DNA of 64,000 nt from the NCBI RefSeq assembly GCF_964021845.1, contig NZ_CAXHZC010000002.1, positions 310,001 through 374,000 of the forward strand. Direction: 5' to 3'. Shown here in pieces: positions 36,258-45,116 of the stretch; position 1 is the first letter of the stretch, and every line of letters starts with the position of its first letter. The notes below the pieces were generated by a model, which did not search any database, was not told the origin of the DNA, and was given only the letters and a program-made list of their open reading frames with translations. The translations under genes were made by a program, and so were the position numbers. Origin of the DNA: Arcticibacterium sp964021845 (GTDB lineage Bacteria; Bacteroidota; Bacteroidia; Cytophagales; Spirosomataceae).

Positions 36258-38807
36258 CTACTCTCCACAGCCATCAATTTCTGCTATAAACACCGCTCCA
36301 TTTTCTGCTGTAAAAGGAGCCTCTAAATTAACTACAGTTCCTGCTTTTAGCTGAAGTGCCTCCCCACTAGAAACAGAGAAACTTGCTGTTATTTTATGAC
36401 TAACCATGTAAGACTGTAGCTCTGGAAGAATTTCAGGCAAGTTTAGATTATCAAGACACAGTTCCTGAAAACCAGACTTATATATTTGCTTTATTTGAGG
36501 CAAAGTAAGTGCCGTGGAATAAATCCTAACTTCGTCTAAAAAGCCATCCAGAGGTCTTACACCACCTGTAGCAGAAGCAGGCTGATTTCCTAAACTTACA
36601 TCCACAGAGGGGTCTGTGGCTATACTTCCTGTTTTGGGCGTACTGGTCAATAGCGTAGAATCCTTATAAATTCTCATTTCAGTCCCATCATAAGTGGCTG
36701 TCAAAAACACCCATTGGTTTAAGGGTACCACACCAGTATTGCTAATTAAGGTAGTGGTGCCGCCAGCATTGGTTTTTAAACGAAACCTAAACTTGGTATC
36801 ATCTAAAGTGCTGAGCATCCAAAAGTGGTCCACATCATTTTCTCCGCTGGCCTTTGAAACAAATCGAGCATCCATTTGCTCATAACTATTCAATTTTGTC
36901 CAAAAACAAATAGACATTTCACTTCCAGTAATATCCATTTTACCCACGTCTACCCTGTCGTTTTGATTGGTAAACTGAACAGCATGTTTGCTTTCTTCGC
37001 CAGTATCGTTTGACCAGAAAGCATTTTCTAGACTTCCCGTATTAGAATTAGGGGAGGTATCTTCAGCCACTAAACCTTGTCCCTCTTCAAAAGACCAACG
37101 TGCTATTAAGTTATTTAGATAATCATCTAAATTAGGATATACTGTTACCAAAACTATATTAGAATCTTTGGCAGCATGAATATCTTCCACCACTATTTTA
37201 AAGGCATAAATGCCTGTATTAGAAGGCGTAAAATTGGCAACGGTTTCATCCGCATCATTGATGCTCACTGGAGCACCTCCTATCTGATACCAATGCTCCT
37301 GTAAACTCACAGAACTACCGTCTGGGTCAAAACTATCTGTACCATTGAGTGTCACTTCTGTATTCACTCCTACTTGTAAGTCTGGGCCGGCATTGGCCAC
37401 AGGCTTTATATTTGGCACGGGGCCTATTACATAATCAGCTAAAGAAACCTGACTGGTTATTTTGCCCTCTTCATAAGCTATAGCCTTTATTTGAGCACTA
37501 CTATTTACTGGAAAGGCAGCCGTATAAAGTGTTTTAGTGCTATCTGGTTCTGAGCCATCAGTGGTATAATAAATAGCAGAAAGTGGGTCTGCATTACTTA
37601 AGGTAAGTGTAATGGGGTCGTCATATTGACCTGGCAAAGGTGTAAAAGAAGGTGAAGTAACGATATTGGTACCCACATAACTGATGCGGTAAATCTCCCC
37701 AACACCAGTTTGATAGTCCGTCATCATATAATACATATTCTCATCCAGACCGTATTCCAGCATCACCGGTTTTAGCTCGCCACCTACCAGTATATCATCA
37801 AAAAACATGCTCTTAGTAGGATTGTCCTCACTAATGGCTCTAGTGATGGCACCTGGTGCATTAGCAGAATTACTTCCCCAAAATGCAGCAAAGTAATTTC
37901 CTTTATAGGCCGCTGGCCAATATCCAGAATTAGGATACCATAAACCACCTGTAATTACCTTATGGCCTGACACGGACATGTCTGTCCATTTTGATGTGTT
38001 AGTTCCTATACCGCCATAGCCATCATGGCCATAATTTGCACCTGCTTGTAATTCAATAACATTAGCTTTATTGGTTCCCACGGCATCATTGATATAAATT
38101 TTTCCGGTAGGCGAAAGATTAGAAATGGCATAGGGGTTTCTCAAACCAAGAGCATAAATAGCCCTAAAATTACCAGTTGTAGTGCCATAGAAAGGATTAT
38201 CAGTAGGTATAGAGCCATCTTTATTCAATCTATAAGCCTTACCTGTATATGTGCTTAAGCTCTGAACATTATCTCCGCCATTCCAGCCATCACCTGTGGT
38301 AAAATATAGTTTGCCATCCGTTCCAAAAACCAAATCGCCTCCATTATGACTTCCGCTAGAAGTAGATGCATTAAAAGGTAATTCCATCAAAACTATTTCG
38401 CCTGCTAAAGCCACATTAGGATTGCTAGCATCTGCCTGAATACGCACCACTCTATTATGCCTTGGGTTATCTTGCATGTAAAAAGCATAAATATATCCGT
38501 TTGATGCGAAGTCTGGGTCAAAAACAAAACCCCTTAAACCAGCCGAACGATGAACTGCAGGTGGTACATTAAATTGATAAAAGGGAGAAGCCTCTGTTAT
38601 ATAGCTTTGGCTACCTGCGTCCCAGACTGCAATTCGTAACTTCCCTGAAATACGTTCACCATAAAAAAGCCTGCCATCCGGAGCAAAGGCAAAACTCGCT
38701 GGGTCTTTAAGGTTTCCAACAACCTTTGTTGACTCAAAACCAGCCTCAATTTGCTGAGCAATTGCAAAAAATGGAAATAAAAATAAAAGTATTAATGATA
38801 GCTTCAA
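36258..38807 (-). CDS. secreted PQQ-dependent sugar dehydrogenase-like protein with chitobiase-like, PKD, LamG and C-terminal coathanger domains
   Basis: From the TTG at 38807 the product is 849 residues with a textbook signal peptide (MKLSLILLFLFPFFAIAQ). GTG starts at 38876 and 38864 would only add an N-terminal extension. The glucose/sorbosone dehydrogenase-like beta-propeller spans about 20-385 (FAPDGRLFYGERISGKL, SGSHNGGDLVFGTDGKLYFTTGDG, ALGLRNPYAI). A chitobiase C-terminal-like domain (SAIYYTTDGSEPD), a PKD domain (VANAGPDLQVG) and a LamG/concanavalin domain (RWSFEEGQG, DGFLDEVRIY) follow. It ends in a three-strand coathanger-like stack and GCGE, rather than a usual T9SS domain. Confidence 0.85.
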   Translation of the reverse strand: MKLSLILLFLFPFFAIAQQIEAGFESTKVVGNLKDPASFAFAPDGRLFYGERISGKLRIAVWDAGSQSYITEASPFYQFNVPPAVHRSAGLRGFVFDPDFASNGYIYAFYMQDNPRHNRVVRIQADASNPNVALAGEIVLMELPFNASTSSGSHNGGDLVFGTDGKLYFTTGDGWNGGDNVQSLSTYTGKAYRLNKDGSIPTDNPFYGTTTGNFRAIYALGLRNPYAISNLSPTGKIYINDAVGTNKANVIELQAGANYGHDGYGGIGTNTSKWTDMSVSGHKVITGGLWYPNSGYWPAAYKGNYFAAFWGSNSANAPGAITRAISEDNPTKSMFFDDILVGGELKPVMLEYGLDENMYYMMTDYQTGVGEIYRISYVGTNIVTSPSFTPLPGQYDDPITLTLSNADPLSAIYYTTDGSEPDSTKTLYTAAFPVNSSAQIKAIAYEEGKITSQVSLADYVIGPVPNIKPVANAGPDLQVGVNTEVTLNGTDSFDPDGSSVSLQEHWYQIGGAPVSINDADETVANFTPSNTGIYAFKIVVEDIHAAKDSNIVLVTVYPNLDDYLNNLIARWSFEEGQGLVAEDTSPNSNTGSLENAFWSNDTGEESKHAVQFTNQNDRVDVGKMDITGSEMSICFWTKLNSYEQMDARFVSKASGENDVDHFWMLSTLDDTKFRFRLKTNAGGTTTLISNTGVVPLNQWVFLTATYDGTEMRIYKDSTLLTSTPKTGSIATDPSVDVSLGNQPASATGGVRPLDGFLDEVRIYSTALTLPQIKQIYKSGFQELCLDNLNLPEILPELQSYMVSHKITASFSVSSGEALQLKAGTVVNLEAPFTAENGAVFIAEIDGCGE

Positions 38808-38945
38808 ATTTAGCGAGTTTCTATTACGAATATACTCATTCCAAAGGCAAGGGTTAACCTCCACAAAGTGAAACACAATAAAATTAAGTTTTTGTTCTTA
38901 TATTTAGTTAAGTAAACCTTTTGAAATAATTAAATACGACTAAAC

Positions 38946-39416
38946 ATGAAAAACTTCCAAAACAGAGCACATGATGATGGCACAAATAGCCAAGCAGCAA
39001 AAATTCCATCAGTAACAGAATACATGACACCCATCAGCAGGCTGATTACCATAAAAGAAGATACGCCCGTACTGGAAGTACTTAAAACCTTGTTAGACAA
39101 ACGTATTACGGGAGCACCAGTGGTAAATAACCAGGGTGATGTGGTGGGTTTAATAGATGATAAAGACTGTCTAAATATTTTACTAGGAAGTGCCTATTAT
39201 AACCATCCTGTAGAAAAAGATACAGTTTCAGAATATATGTCAAACGTCATGAAAAACATTTCCATAGAAAACGACATTGTAGATGTGGCAAACACTTTTC
39301 TTACTACCCCGTATAAAAGACTTTTGGTCATGGACAGTCAAGGAAAACTCGCTGGTCAAATAAGCCGAAGAGATATACTTCTGGCTATTAGAGATATGAA
39401 CTTAAAAAAATGGTAA
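38946..39416 (+). CDS. CBS-domain pair protein
   Basis: A 156-residue cytosolic protein with two CBS domains (about 22-80 and 92-150). The second shows LLVMDSQGKLAGQISRRDILLAI. CBS pairs bind adenosyl ligands and regulate partner proteins. No fused effector is present, so the partner is unknown. It ends 7 bp before the DoxX-like gene, in a likely operon with it and the M24 peptidase. Confidence 0.88.
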   Translation: MKNFQNRAHDDGTNSQAAKIPSVTEYMTPISRLITIKEDTPVLEVLKTLLDKRITGAPVVNNQGDVVGLIDDKDCLNILLGSAYYNHPVEKDTVSEYMSNVMKNISIENDIVDVANTFLTTPYKRLLVMDSQGKLAGQISRRDILLAIRDMNLKKW

Positions 39417-39423
39417 TTGCCGC

Positions 39424-39780
39424 ATGCTAGACTTAAAGACCATCTCTTTATACCTTATGGCAGGTATCTATATTTTTGCTGGCATAAGCCATTTCAGGAG
39501 TCCAAAGTTTTTCTTAAAAATAACGCCCAAATGGGTACCACAGCCCGAGAAGGTCAATCTTTTGGTAGGTTTTATTGAGGTATTTCTTGGCTTGGCACTC
39601 CTGTTTGAACCAGTGCGTTCTTACGCGGCTGTAGGCATTATTGCTTTGCTCCTAGCAGTTTTCCCTGCAAATTTTTATCATTTTCAAAAAGCCAGAGCAA
39701 AAGGAAAAATGGTTTTAGCAACTTTAATAAGACTTCCAGTCCAATTTCTTTTAATTTACTGGGCATATAGTTTTATTTGA
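39424..39780 (+). CDS. DoxX/MauE-like membrane protein
   Basis: A 118-residue integral membrane protein with four hydrophobic segments. It carries the DoxX-type AGIYIFAGISHFRSPKFFLKI early motif, KVNLLVGFIEVFLGLALLF in the middle and a HFQKAR segment. The reaction is unknown; homologues are linked to redox or thiol metabolism. It lies between CBS and M24 genes with 7 and 4 bp gaps. Confidence 0.85.
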   Translation: MLDLKTISLYLMAGIYIFAGISHFRSPKFFLKITPKWVPQPEKVNLLVGFIEVFLGLALLFEPVRSYAAVGIIALLLAVFPANFYHFQKARAKGKMVLATLIRLPVQFLLIYWAYSFI

Positions 39781-39784
39781 AGTT

Positions 39785-41044
39785 ATGAAAAGAAGAAATT
39801 TCCTAAACACCTCTGCATTAGGAGCAGGTGTAGTATTCCTTAGTTCTTGTGAAACTGGAGTGGGTTCAGACCCGACTATGGATGGTCTAAAGTCTTTGGT
39901 GGAAGATATCCAAGCTATCACGCCAGAAGAAAGAGCTGCAAGAGTGTCAAAAGCTCAAAAACTAATGCAAGAGCAAGGCATTTCTGTCTTACTCCTAGAT
40001 GCCGGAACTTCGCTAACATACTTCACCGGTATTTCTTGGTGGCCAAGCGAACGCCCAATGGTTGGTCTAATTCCGGCTAAAGGTTCTTTAGCTTTTATTT
40101 GCCCCGGTTTTGAGGAAAACAGATTTAGAGAAATGGTGGAAGAAAGCACCAAAGTATACGCATGGCAAGAAGACGAAAGCCCTTATAAGTTAGTGGCCAA
40201 AGCGTTTACTGAAATGGGAATATCCTCTGGCAAAGTAGCCATAGAAGAGCGACTAAGATTCTTCATTTATAATGGTGTCAAAGAAGCTGCTCCACATCTA
40301 GAGTATGTCAGCGGTGATTCTGTGACTGTACCATGCCGCATTGTAAAATCAATTTCTGAAATCTTATTGATGCAAAAAGCTACCGAGATTACAACGGCTG
40401 CTATAAAAGTTGGCTTTAAAGCCTTGAAAGAAGGTTGTACGCCAGCAACATTTTCAGAAGCTGTGGCTGCTGCTCATACAAAGATGGGAGCTAAACATGC
40501 TTTTGCTTCTTGTAACTTTGGCGAAGCCTCTGCATTTCCTCATGGTTCTGGTAGGCCTCAAATATTGAAGAAAGGAGATGTTGTTTTAGTGGATTGTGGA
40601 TGCACCGTTGAAGGTTATAATGCAGACATCAGCCGCACAATCGTTTTTGGTGCTTCGCCAACGGCACGTCAACAGGAGATTTGGGACTTAGAAAAGAAAG
40701 CTCAGGCCGCAGGTTTTGCTGCCGCTCAAATAGGCAACAAACTCCATGATGTAGATGCTGCCGCCAGAAAAGTAATCACAGATGCAGGCTTTGGCCCAGA
40801 CTATCAATTGCCAGGTTTACCGCACAGAACAGGTCACGGAATAGGCATGGACGGCCACGAGTGGGGAAATGCAGTAAAAGGAAACGAGACTGTGATAGAA
40901 GCAGGAATGTGTTTTAGCATAGAGCCGACTATAGCCATTTTAGGTGAATTTGGTGTTCGTTTGGAAGATTGCGTTTTTATAAGTGATGATGGCCCTAAAT
41001 GGTTTTCAAAGCCTAGTCCATCTATTTTGGAGCCTTTTGATTGA
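39785..41044 (+). CDS. exported M24-family (Xaa-Pro) metallopeptidase
   Basis: A 419-residue creatinase/prolidase-like (M24) peptidase. The N-terminal export signal has KRRNFLNTSALGAG (Tat-like) ending in a lipobox, SSC. The creatinase N-domain spans about 45-190, and the pita-bread catalytic domain about 195-415. Metal ligands are visible as Asp in VLVDCGCTVEGYNADISRT (two Asp), His in HRTGHGIG, Glu in FSIEPT and Glu in VRLEDCVF. It probably acts on proline-containing peptides outside the cytoplasm. Confidence 0.9.
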   Translation: MKRRNFLNTSALGAGVVFLSSCETGVGSDPTMDGLKSLVEDIQAITPEERAARVSKAQKLMQEQGISVLLLDAGTSLTYFTGISWWPSERPMVGLIPAKGSLAFICPGFEENRFREMVEESTKVYAWQEDESPYKLVAKAFTEMGISSGKVAIEERLRFFIYNGVKEAAPHLEYVSGDSVTVPCRIVKSISEILLMQKATEITTAAIKVGFKALKEGCTPATFSEAVAAAHTKMGAKHAFASCNFGEASAFPHGSGRPQILKKGDVVLVDCGCTVEGYNADISRTIVFGASPTARQQEIWDLEKKAQAAGFAAAQIGNKLHDVDAAARKVITDAGFGPDYQLPGLPHRTGHGIGMDGHEWGNAVKGNETVIEAGMCFSIEPTIAILGEFGVRLEDCVFISDDGPKWFSKPSPSILEPFD

Positions 41045-41125
41045 TTTTGTAATCGTCAATCAGTTAATCTATCAACTTTTTACGCCCTTCCTTTGTTCTC
41101 TCCATGAACAGACCGAAGCAGATAG

Positions 41126-42700
41126 ATGAAACTCAATATTGATAATACTTTCACAAACGAACTTCCAGCAGATAAAGAACTTAATGTGTTTCCACGTCAG
41201 GTTTCGGAGGCTTGTTTCTCATTTGTGAACCCTAGAGAACCAAGCGAGCCTAAAATATTGCATTATTCATCTGAAATGGCAGAAGCCATAGGTCTTTCAA
41301 AAGAGGCTGCGGAGTCAGCATATTTTACGCAATTATTTTCAGGTGCTGAGGTTTTTCCTGAAACCAAACCTTATGCCATGTGCTATGGCGGACATCAGTT
41401 TGGACATTGGGCAGGGCAATTAGGCGACGGAAGAGCCATTAATCTTTTTGAGGTAATAGAAAACAACAAAAGATGGGCTTTACAGCTCAAAGGTTCTGGA
41501 CTTACGCCATATTCTAGAACAGCAGATGGGCTTGCTGTTTTGCGTTCATCAGTACGTGAGCATTTATGCAGCGAGGCTATGCATCACTTAGGTGTGCCTA
41601 CTACGCGTTCACTTTCATTAGCTTTAACGGGCGACCAAGTTTTAAGAGACGTACAGTATAATGGAAACCCTGCCTATGAAAAAGGTGCGGTTGTTTGTAG
41701 AGTTGCCCCTAGTTTTATACGATTTGGGAATTTTCAGATTTTGGCCGCTAGGCAAGACCATAAGAACCTGCGTTTACTGATGAATTATACCATTCGTCAT
41801 TTCTTCCCAGGCATTAAAGAAAACACAAAGGAAGGTTATATCGAGTTTTTTCAAAAAGTTAGTAATGACACTCTGAAAATGGTCATGGACTGGCAGCGAG
41901 TAGGTTTTGTACACGGTGTTATGAATACCGATAATATGTCTATTCTTGGTTTGACCATAGATTTTGGTCCGTATGGTTGGCTAGAAGGTTATGACAGAAA
42001 CTGGACACCAAACACCACCGATAAGCAACACCGAAGGTATCGATTTGGGCAGCAGCCGAATGTAGCTTTATGGAATTTGGCACAGTTAGGAAGTGCATTG
42101 AACTTGATAATTGACGATGTGCCTGCTTTAGAGGCTATTTTGAATGCTTATCAAGAAACTTTTACGCTTGCCTATCAAAAAATGATGCGAGACAAACTCG
42201 GATTAGCTATAGAAAAAGAAGATGATGAAGTACTGTTTCAAGACTTAGAAAATACACTTCATCTAACAGAAACAGACATGACCATCTTCTACAGGAATTT
42301 GGCAAATCTAAAGAAAGATGAAACACTTCCAGAAGATTTAAATGCTCTGGACTTTATCAAAGAGGCCTTCTATGCTCCAGAAGAATTGAAAGAAGAGACT
42401 TTGCAGGGCTGGATAAATTGGTTAAAAGCATATCAAGAAAGGCTGCATTTGGAAATCAATGATGATGAAACCAGAAAGGCAAAGATGAATGCCGTTAACC
42501 CAAAATATGTTTTAAGAAACTACATGGCTCAGCTGGCCATAGATAAGGCAGATGATGGAGATTACAGCCTGATTAGTGAACTTCACGAGCTATTAAAAAA
42601 GCCCTACGACAATCAACCAGAAAATGAAAAATGGTTCGCCAAAAGACCAGAATGGGCAAGGAATAAGGTTGGCTGCTCTATGCTTTCTTGTAGTTCGTAG
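41126..42700 (+). CDS. selO: SelO family protein adenylyltransferase (YdiU)
   Basis: A 524-residue pseudokinase-fold enzyme that transfers AMP to protein side chains. Motifs: AMCYGGHQFGHWAGQLGDGRA (about 85-105), LKGSGLTPYSRTADG, VLRSSVREHL, RVAPSFIRFGNFQ and HGVMNTDNMSILGLTIDFGPYGW (about 265-286). The C terminus, GCSMLSCSS, carries Cys where selenoprotein homologues have Sec. Length is slightly above E. coli YdiU. It is monocistronic with a repeat-rich region downstream. Confidence 0.95.
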   Translation: MKLNIDNTFTNELPADKELNVFPRQVSEACFSFVNPREPSEPKILHYSSEMAEAIGLSKEAAESAYFTQLFSGAEVFPETKPYAMCYGGHQFGHWAGQLGDGRAINLFEVIENNKRWALQLKGSGLTPYSRTADGLAVLRSSVREHLCSEAMHHLGVPTTRSLSLALTGDQVLRDVQYNGNPAYEKGAVVCRVAPSFIRFGNFQILAARQDHKNLRLLMNYTIRHFFPGIKENTKEGYIEFFQKVSNDTLKMVMDWQRVGFVHGVMNTDNMSILGLTIDFGPYGWLEGYDRNWTPNTTDKQHRRYRFGQQPNVALWNLAQLGSALNLIIDDVPALEAILNAYQETFTLAYQKMMRDKLGLAIEKEDDEVLFQDLENTLHLTETDMTIFYRNLANLKKDETLPEDLNALDFIKEAFYAPEELKEETLQGWINWLKAYQERLHLEINDDETRKAKMNAVNPKYVLRNYMAQLAIDKADDGDYSLISELHELLKKPYDNQPENEKWFAKRPEWARNKVGCSMLSCSS

Positions 42701-42731
42701 AAGAGATGATTTTTTATCCGCAAGAAAGTCA

Positions 42732-42850
42732 TTTGTCACAATTTTGGCTTTTAGTCGCCAAAATTCTGCCAAATGCGTTGTTGTGGTATCTAAAATCAAG
42801 ACGGGTTACACCCGTCTCTATTAACATTATACCCCCCTGGGGTATGTAGG
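42732..42850. repeat. composite palindromic repeat, copy 1
   Basis: Three hairpins in order. H1: TTTGTCACAATTTTGGC (42732-42748) with its near-complement at 42757-42773. H2: GACGGGT/ACCCGTC around 42800-42816. H3: ATACCCC/GGGGTAT (42829-42835/42839-42845). The same order is found at 43155, 44960 and 57024. No gene lies inside; the short frame at 42624-42824 spans the repeat and the selO end. Confidence 0.8.
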
Positions 42851-43352
42851 AATTAATTTCATATCTAATTCATGCTAAATTAAATAAATCCTTATATCCA
42901 AAATACTGTCTGAAGAATGGTCGAAATTTCAACATACACAGCTAAATACATTTACTAAACTTAAATTTCGAGTGTTCAAGTTTATTTTGGAAAATGGTTT
43001 TTGAGGTACGCCTCCCCGGCTCGTTTTGGCCGAAACCAAAATGAGGGTCCGTCTGACAAGACAACGAAAGGACTTATTAATCGAAGTATTCTTCATTTGA
43101 ATCTGGCGGTTTCCTTTGGCCATAGAGAACTACAAACGTTATCAACTAAGAAACGTTTGTCATGATTTTGGCTTTTAATGCCAAAATCATGACAAACAAA
43201 AAAGCAACTTTACTATTTTACGAGGGCTTTTACCCCTCACTACTAATATATCGCTCCTCTGGAGCTTTGATAGAAGGATAATAGGCTGCGGAACATCTAA
43301 TAGATAAAGTAAAATTCACGAATCTTTCAAAACCAAAAACTGTTTAAAAGTC
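42851..43352. other. gene-free stretch with further hairpins and repeat copy 2
   Basis: No convincing gene. It holds an AT-rich stretch (42851-42950) and an imperfect hairpin CTCGTTTTGG/CCAAAATGAG (43020-43029/43036-43045). Composite repeat copy 2 is listed separately, and the last ~75 bp precede the luciferase-like gene. Confidence 0.6.
43155..43265. repeat. composite palindromic repeat, copy 2
   Basis: H1 is a perfect 18-bp inverted repeat: GTTTGTCATGATTTTGGC (43155-43172) and its complement at 43180-43197 with a 7-base loop. H2: GAGGG/CCCTC (43222-43226/43234-43238). H3: GCTCC/GGAGC (43253-43257/43261-43265). The H2-H3 part closely matches copy 5, including ACTAATATATCGCTCCTCTG. Confidence 0.85.
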
Positions 43353-44376
43353 ATGGAAATAGGAATAGACAGTTTTGCGGCAGCACCAGCAGATAAAAAC
43401 GTATCATCGGCACAAGCGATGGACGAACTTATTGACAGAATAGCCTTTGCTGACGAAATGGGACTTAACGTTTTTGGCATAGGTCAACATTATCGAAAAG
43501 ATTTCCTGGATTCTGCCCCTAGTATGATACTGGCAGCGGCAGCAGCCAGAACAGAGAATATCATTCTTACTTCGGCGGTAACGGTTCTGAGTTCTGCCGA
43601 CCCTGTTAGAGAATTTCAGAATTACGCTACATTGGACTTGATATCTCAGGGAAGAGCAGAAATGGTGGTAGGCAGAGGTTCTTTTATAGAGTCTTTCCCC
43701 TTATTTGGTTTTCGTTTAGATGATTACGACGAGCTTTTTGCTGAGAAATTAGAACTACTTCTTCAAATTCGTGACAGCGAAACAGTGACTTGGAAAGGGC
43801 AATTTAGAGCTCAACTTCATAAGCAATCGGTTTACCCAAGACCTATGCAAAAGAAACTGCCTATCTGGTTAGGAGTTGGCGGTACACCGGCTTCTTTTGT
43901 AAGAGCGGGTCACTTAGGTTTACCGCTAATGGTTGCCATTATTTGGTGGAGAAACACACCGTTTTCGTCCATTGATAGACGCCTATAGAAAAGCAGGGGC
44001 AGAAGCTGGACATTCTCCTGAAACGCTTAAAGTGGGTATTCATTCCTTGGGCTATGTAGGCAAAACAGAGGATATAGCCATTGATACTTACTACCCAGGC
44101 TACGCCAAAATGTTTACCGAAATAGGAAAAGAACGTGGCTGGCCACCGGTTACCAAAGATAGATTTGATGCACAGAACAGTCACTTTGGCTCCATGGTAG
44201 TAGGAAATCCCGCCGATGTAGCAGAAAAAATAATAAGACATAGCGAAGCCCTCGGTGGCATTTCAAGATTCACTTTCCAGATGGATGCTGGCATGAATCA
44301 TCAGCAGTTGATGTCTGCCATAGAATTGATTGGGAAAGAGGTAATTCCTTTAGTGAATAATACGCACTCAATTTAA
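43353..44376 (+). pseudogene. LLM-class flavin-dependent oxidoreductase, frameshifted
   Basis: Two frames together make one luciferase-like monooxygenase of about 340 residues. 43353-43988 covers the N-terminal two-thirds (IGIDSFAAAP to HLGLPLMVAII) and then reads out of frame. The rest, from GGETHRFRPLIDAYRKAG to its natural end at 44376, is in the +1 frame. Removing one T from the TTT at 43942-43944 restores the family reading MVAIIGGETHRF. Both halves keep normal family residues and codon use, so the change is recent or a sequence error. It resembles the Atu2307/SP_0267-type branch. No slippery heptamer is seen at the site. Confidence 0.85.
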
Positions 44377-44398
44377 TGAAAATTTGTGCAGTCGAGGA

Positions 44399-44497
44399 AT
44401 GCCCTGAAAGGGCATAAATTGAATAGAGAACCTCGTATATTTGAATGAATATTCGTTAGGCGAGATTTTGGCATTCAGAAGCCAAAATCATGGCAAA
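44399..44497. repeat. composite palindromic repeat, copy 3 (reverse orientation)
   Basis: ATGCCCT/AGGGCAT (44399-44405/44409-44415) is followed by GATTTTGGC/GCCAAAATC (44464-44472/44481-44489) and GGCAAA. Read on the minus strand the order is H1 then short GC hairpin, so this copy is inverted relative to the others. It ends at the TfoX-like gene stop. Confidence 0.65.
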
Positions 44498-44499
44498 TT

Positions 44500-44871
44500 C
44501 TAAACCTTCGGTTTCTTCTTTTTAGACGCCTTAGCTAGTGGATTAAATTCAAGCATACGGTCAATCCAGTAGGACATGTCATCATCAGAATCAAACCCTA
44601 AAGGCGTTACGAAAACATATCCCTTCATAGGTCTTCCCGTAAAATCCATGGGTAGTGTGTGTTCCTTTTTAATCTCGGTGTCATAGGCTTCCTCCCCTAT
44701 TCTTGCCATCAAAAGGCTGTCTCCAAATTTTTTGTCGAGGTGAATGCCGCATAACATTTTATTATCGACTTTAAAGCAGAGTCCACCCATCATTTTCATT
44801 TCTTCAAATTGCGTTTTCTTCTCTTTAAGACTTTGTCTGATTCTGTCTGCTAGGTATTCGTCGTAGGCCAT
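44500..44871 (-). CDS. TfoX N-terminal domain protein
   Basis: A 123-residue protein of the TfoX/Sxy N-terminal domain family: KKMMGGLCFKVDNKMLCGI-like core (about 26-43), LLMARIG and TGRPMKGYVFV. It lacks the C-terminal domain of the competence regulator Sxy; such solo forms are common and of unknown role. The basic tail (ASKKKKPKV) is notable. It is bracketed by repeat copy 3 (inverted) and copy 4. Confidence 0.85.
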   Translation of the reverse strand: MAYDEYLADRIRQSLKEKKTQFEEMKMMGGLCFKVDNKMLCGIHLDKKFGDSLLMARIGEEAYDTEIKKEHTLPMDFTGRPMKGYVFVTPLGFDSDDDMSYWIDRMLEFNPLAKASKKKKPKV

Positions 44872-44959
44872 GGGTGTTCATGAATGTACCTTCTAATTTA
44901 AGGCAAATTGGACGGAAGACAAACCCAAATATTTTGTTAGCAGAGAACACCACGACATA

Positions 44960-45074
44960 TTTGTCACAATTTTGGCTTTTAACGGCCAAAATTCCGCCAA
45001 ATGAAAGGACGACCGTGCGGAATTATCTACGACGGGTTTCACCCGTCGCTACCAACGTTAAACCCCTACGGGGT
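44960..45074. repeat. composite palindromic repeat, copy 4
   Basis: H1: TTTGTCACAATTTTGGC (44960-44976) and near-complement 44985-45001, very similar to copy 1. H2: CGACGGGT/ACCCGTCG (45030-45037/45041-45048), perfect 8 bp. H3: ACCCC/GGGGT (45062-45066/45070-45074). Confidence 0.85.
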
Positions 45075-45116
45075 ATGTAAAACTAAACCCTCTAGAATTT
45101 ATGGAACGAAAAATTC

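Noticed and set aside
42624..42824. Rightward 66-residue frame after selO
   Set aside because: It runs across the selO end and the palindromic repeat; no start context or family.
43933..43988. Programmed frameshift in the luciferase-like gene
   Set aside because: No slippery heptamer and no downstream structure; decay or sequence error is simpler.
44874..45080. Rightward 68-residue frame
   Set aside because: Translation of repeat copy 4 only.
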